From: CBDCGJ01 sp965238305
GTDB taxonomy: Bacteria > Pseudomonadota > Alphaproteobacteria > GCA-2731375
Assembly (NCBI GenBank): GCA_965238305.1
Contig: CBDEHK010000001.1
Span: 3,658,001-3,722,000 of the forward strand
DNA: 64,000 nucleotides
Direction: 5' to 3'
In this document: positions 62,505 through 64,000 of the stretch, piece after piece
Layout of the letters: each line of letters begins with the position of its first letter
Position numbering within the stretch: position 1 is the first letter of the stretch
Made by a program: the position numbers and the translations under genes
The notes under the pieces: model-generated
Database searches by the model: none
Told to the model about the DNA's origin: nothing
The model's input: the letters and a program-made list of their open reading frames with translations, nothing else

Positions 62505-64000
62505 ATGACCGCAGTTACCGATATGGTCGACTATGAAGTCACCGACGAGGTTGGCGTTCTGACAATTAAGAACCCACCTGTCAACGCCTTAAGTCAAGGG
62601 GTCCGCCAAGGCCTAAAAGATGGCCTGCAGATGGCTTTGGATGCGAATAATGTGAAAGCAGCTTTGATCATTTGCGACGGCCGTACTTTTATTGCCGGCG
62701 CCGATATCACTGAATTTGGCAAACCTCCACAAGAACCAGGCTTACATGGTGTTTTGGACGCGATGGAAAACGCCAACAAACCGGTTGTTGCCGCGATCCA
62801 TGGCACTGCCTTGGGCGGCGGTCTGGAAACCGCGCTGGCTTCCCATTATCGGGTTGCCGACGCAAAAGCACGCTTTGGTCTGCCGGAAGTGAAACTCGGG
62901 CTTTTGCCGGGCGCCGGTGGGACGCAACGTCTGCCGCGTGTGATGGGCGTGGAAAAAGCCCTTGATATGGTCACGACCGGCAATATGATTGGCGCCAAAG
63001 TAGCGCTTGAAAACGGCTTAATCGACGAGATCGTCGACGACTTGAAAGCCGGCGGCATCGCTTTCGCCAAAAAAGTCGCCGCTGAAGGTGGTCCGTTAGT
63101 CAAAATTCGCGACCGCGACGATAAGCTGGAAGCGGCCCGCGCCAATCCCAGTCTGTTCGATGATTATCGCAAGAAAAACGCCAAGCGTATGCGAGGCTTT
63201 GAAGCGCCGGAAGCGAATGTGAAATGCATCGAAGCTGCGGTGAACAAACCTTTCGACGAAGGCCTGAAATTTGAGCGCGATGAATTCACAAAACTGATGA
63301 AGGGTAACCAATCCGCGTCGCAGCGTTATTTCTTTTTCGCTGAACGGGAAGCTGCGAAAATCCCGGACGTTGGCAAAGACGTTGAACAAATTCCGATAAA
63401 TAAAGCTGCGATCATCGGCGGCGGCACCATGGGTGGCGGAATAGCGATGAATTTCGCTAATGCCGGAATTGCGGTGACGATGGTAGAAGTCTCCGACGAA
63501 GCATTGGCACGTGGTTTGGGCATCATCCAACGCAACTATGACAACACCGCCAAAAAAGGCCGGCTGACACAGGCTCAAGTCGATGAACGCATGGCGTTGA
63601 TTTCGGGAGTTACCAGCAAGCAGGAAATTGGTGACGCGGACATCGTTGTCGAAGCGGTGTTCGAAAATATGGAATTAAAAAAATCCATATTTGCTGAGCT
63701 CGACGGCATCATGAAAGAGGGCGCAATTCTAGCCACTAATACCTCTGCTTTGGATGTGAACGAAATTGCTAGCGCCACGAAACGGCCGGAAATGGTCATC
63801 GGCACCCACTTCTTCAGCCCGGCAAACGTTATGCGTTTGGTGGAGGTTGTACGCGGTGATGCCACCAGCAAGGAAGTCATCGCCACATGCATGGCTCTGG
63901 CGAAGAAGATCGGTAAAGTCGCGGTGCTTTGCGGCGTCTGTCATGGTTTCATCGGTAATCGCATGCTATATGGTCGCGGTGTCCAGGCCAACAAAATGAT
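62505..64000 (+). CDS. bifunctional enoyl-CoA hydratase/3-hydroxyacyl-CoA dehydrogenase (FadJ/FadB-like), truncated by window edge
   Basis: At least 498 residues, open to the end. The N-terminal crotonase domain has FIAGADITEF, AAIHGTALGGGLETALA and FGLPEVKLGLLPGAGGTQRLPR with both catalytic Glu positions. The NAD-binding fold begins near residue 301 (AAIIGGGTMGGGIAMNFA), followed by NTSALDVNEIA and IGTHFFSPANVM. It catalyses steps two and three of beta-oxidation. The C-terminal 3-hydroxyacyl-CoA dehydrogenase domain lies outside the window. A good ribosome site (AAGGAAG) precedes the start. Confidence 0.93.
   Translation, partial: MTAVTDMVDYEVTDEVGVLTIKNPPVNALSQGVRQGLKDGLQMALDANNVKAALIICDGRTFIAGADITEFGKPPQEPGLHGVLDAMENANKPVVAAIHGTALGGGLETALASHYRVADAKARFGLPEVKLGLLPGAGGTQRLPRVMGVEKALDMVTTGNMIGAKVALENGLIDEIVDDLKAGGIAFAKKVAAEGGPLVKIRDRDDKLEAARANPSLFDDYRKKNAKRMRGFEAPEANVKCIEAAVNKPFDEGLKFERDEFTKLMKGNQSASQRYFFFAEREAAKIPDVGKDVEQIPINKAAIIGGGTMGGGIAMNFANAGIAVTMVEVSDEALARGLGIIQRNYDNTAKKGRLTQAQVDERMALISGVTSKQEIGDADIVVEAVFENMELKKSIFAELDGIMKEGAILATNTSALDVNEIASATKRPEMVIGTHFFSPANVMRLVEVVRGDATSKEVIATCMALAKKIGKVAVLCGVCHGFIGNRMLYGRGVQANKM

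Overview
The window looks like chromosomal DNA of a free-living, respiring alphaproteobacterium, probably marine and Rhodospirillales-like. The basis is the gene families (GlnE, short-chain acyl-CoA regulator next to isocitrate lyase, PAS_5 protein, DUF2889, non-pyrrolysine MttB with DUF1638 and PF13769 companions, mitochondrial-type dimethylglycine/sarcosine dehydrogenases), moderate GC and tight gene packing. I see no rRNA, tRNA, CRISPR array, insertion sequence or phage gene. The species cannot be fixed by reading alone.

Layout. 1-2.5 kb: accessory-looking minus-strand genes (two membrane-anchored helical proteins, a secreted Cys-rich protein, a small unknown and an Hpt protein); two of them have near-identical sigma70-type promoters. 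2.6-12 kb: catabolic and housekeeping genes (RraA-like aldolase plus FAH hydrolase, BamE-like lipoprotein, PEBP protein, DDAH-like amidinohydrolase, Sel1 protein, hydrolase, cupin, Skp, DUF2889, aldo/keto reductase, acyl-CoA dehydrogenase). 12-15 kb: glnE. 15-20.4 kb: a complete five-gene peptide-type ABC importer. 20.6-28.3 kb: PHB-depolymerase-like esterase, a MATE exporter broken by a one-base frameshift, two HAD phosphatases, a class III CoA-transferase, a DJ-1/PfpI protein, DUF899, cytochrome P460, gpt. 28.5-31.5 kb: short-chain acyl-CoA regulator divergent from isocitrate lyase, which ends in a strong terminator.

31.8-45 kb is the most interesting part: two convergent blocks that together look like a corrinoid- and folate-dependent route stripping all three methyl groups from a betaine-type amine. 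The plus-strand block (31814-37412) encodes a corrinoid protein, DUF1638, a PF13769 'virulence factor' protein, a divergent MetF, a pterin-dependent methyltransferase and a [2Fe-2S]/ASKHA corrinoid activase. The minus-strand block (44987-37409) encodes a dimethylglycine-dehydrogenase-like flavoprotein, a sarcosine-dehydrogenase-like flavoprotein, a non-pyrrolysine MttB methyltransferase and a GlxA/GbdR-type AraC regulator. The inferred path is glycine betaine (or a related amine) to dimethylglycine by MttB, then to sarcosine and glycine by the flavoproteins, with each C1 unit passed to tetrahydrofolate. The corrinoid protein has a very acidic N-terminus, while MttB, the pterin methyltransferase and the activase each carry an Arg-rich tail; this suggests charge-based docking.

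45-64 kb: acyl-CoA carboxylase beta subunit, lipid kinase, cNMP-EAL phosphodiesterase, PiT phosphate transporter, gamma-glutamyltransferase, NTF2-like protein, quinone oxidoreductase, a diiron ferritin-like protein behind a palindromic operator, enoyl-CoA hydratase, PAS_5 protein, DUF2000, a beta-lactamase-family hydrolase, two tandem M20 amidohydrolases, a glyoxalase II-like hydrolase, a GST and the start of a bifunctional enoyl-CoA hydratase/3-hydroxyacyl-CoA dehydrogenase that runs off the end.
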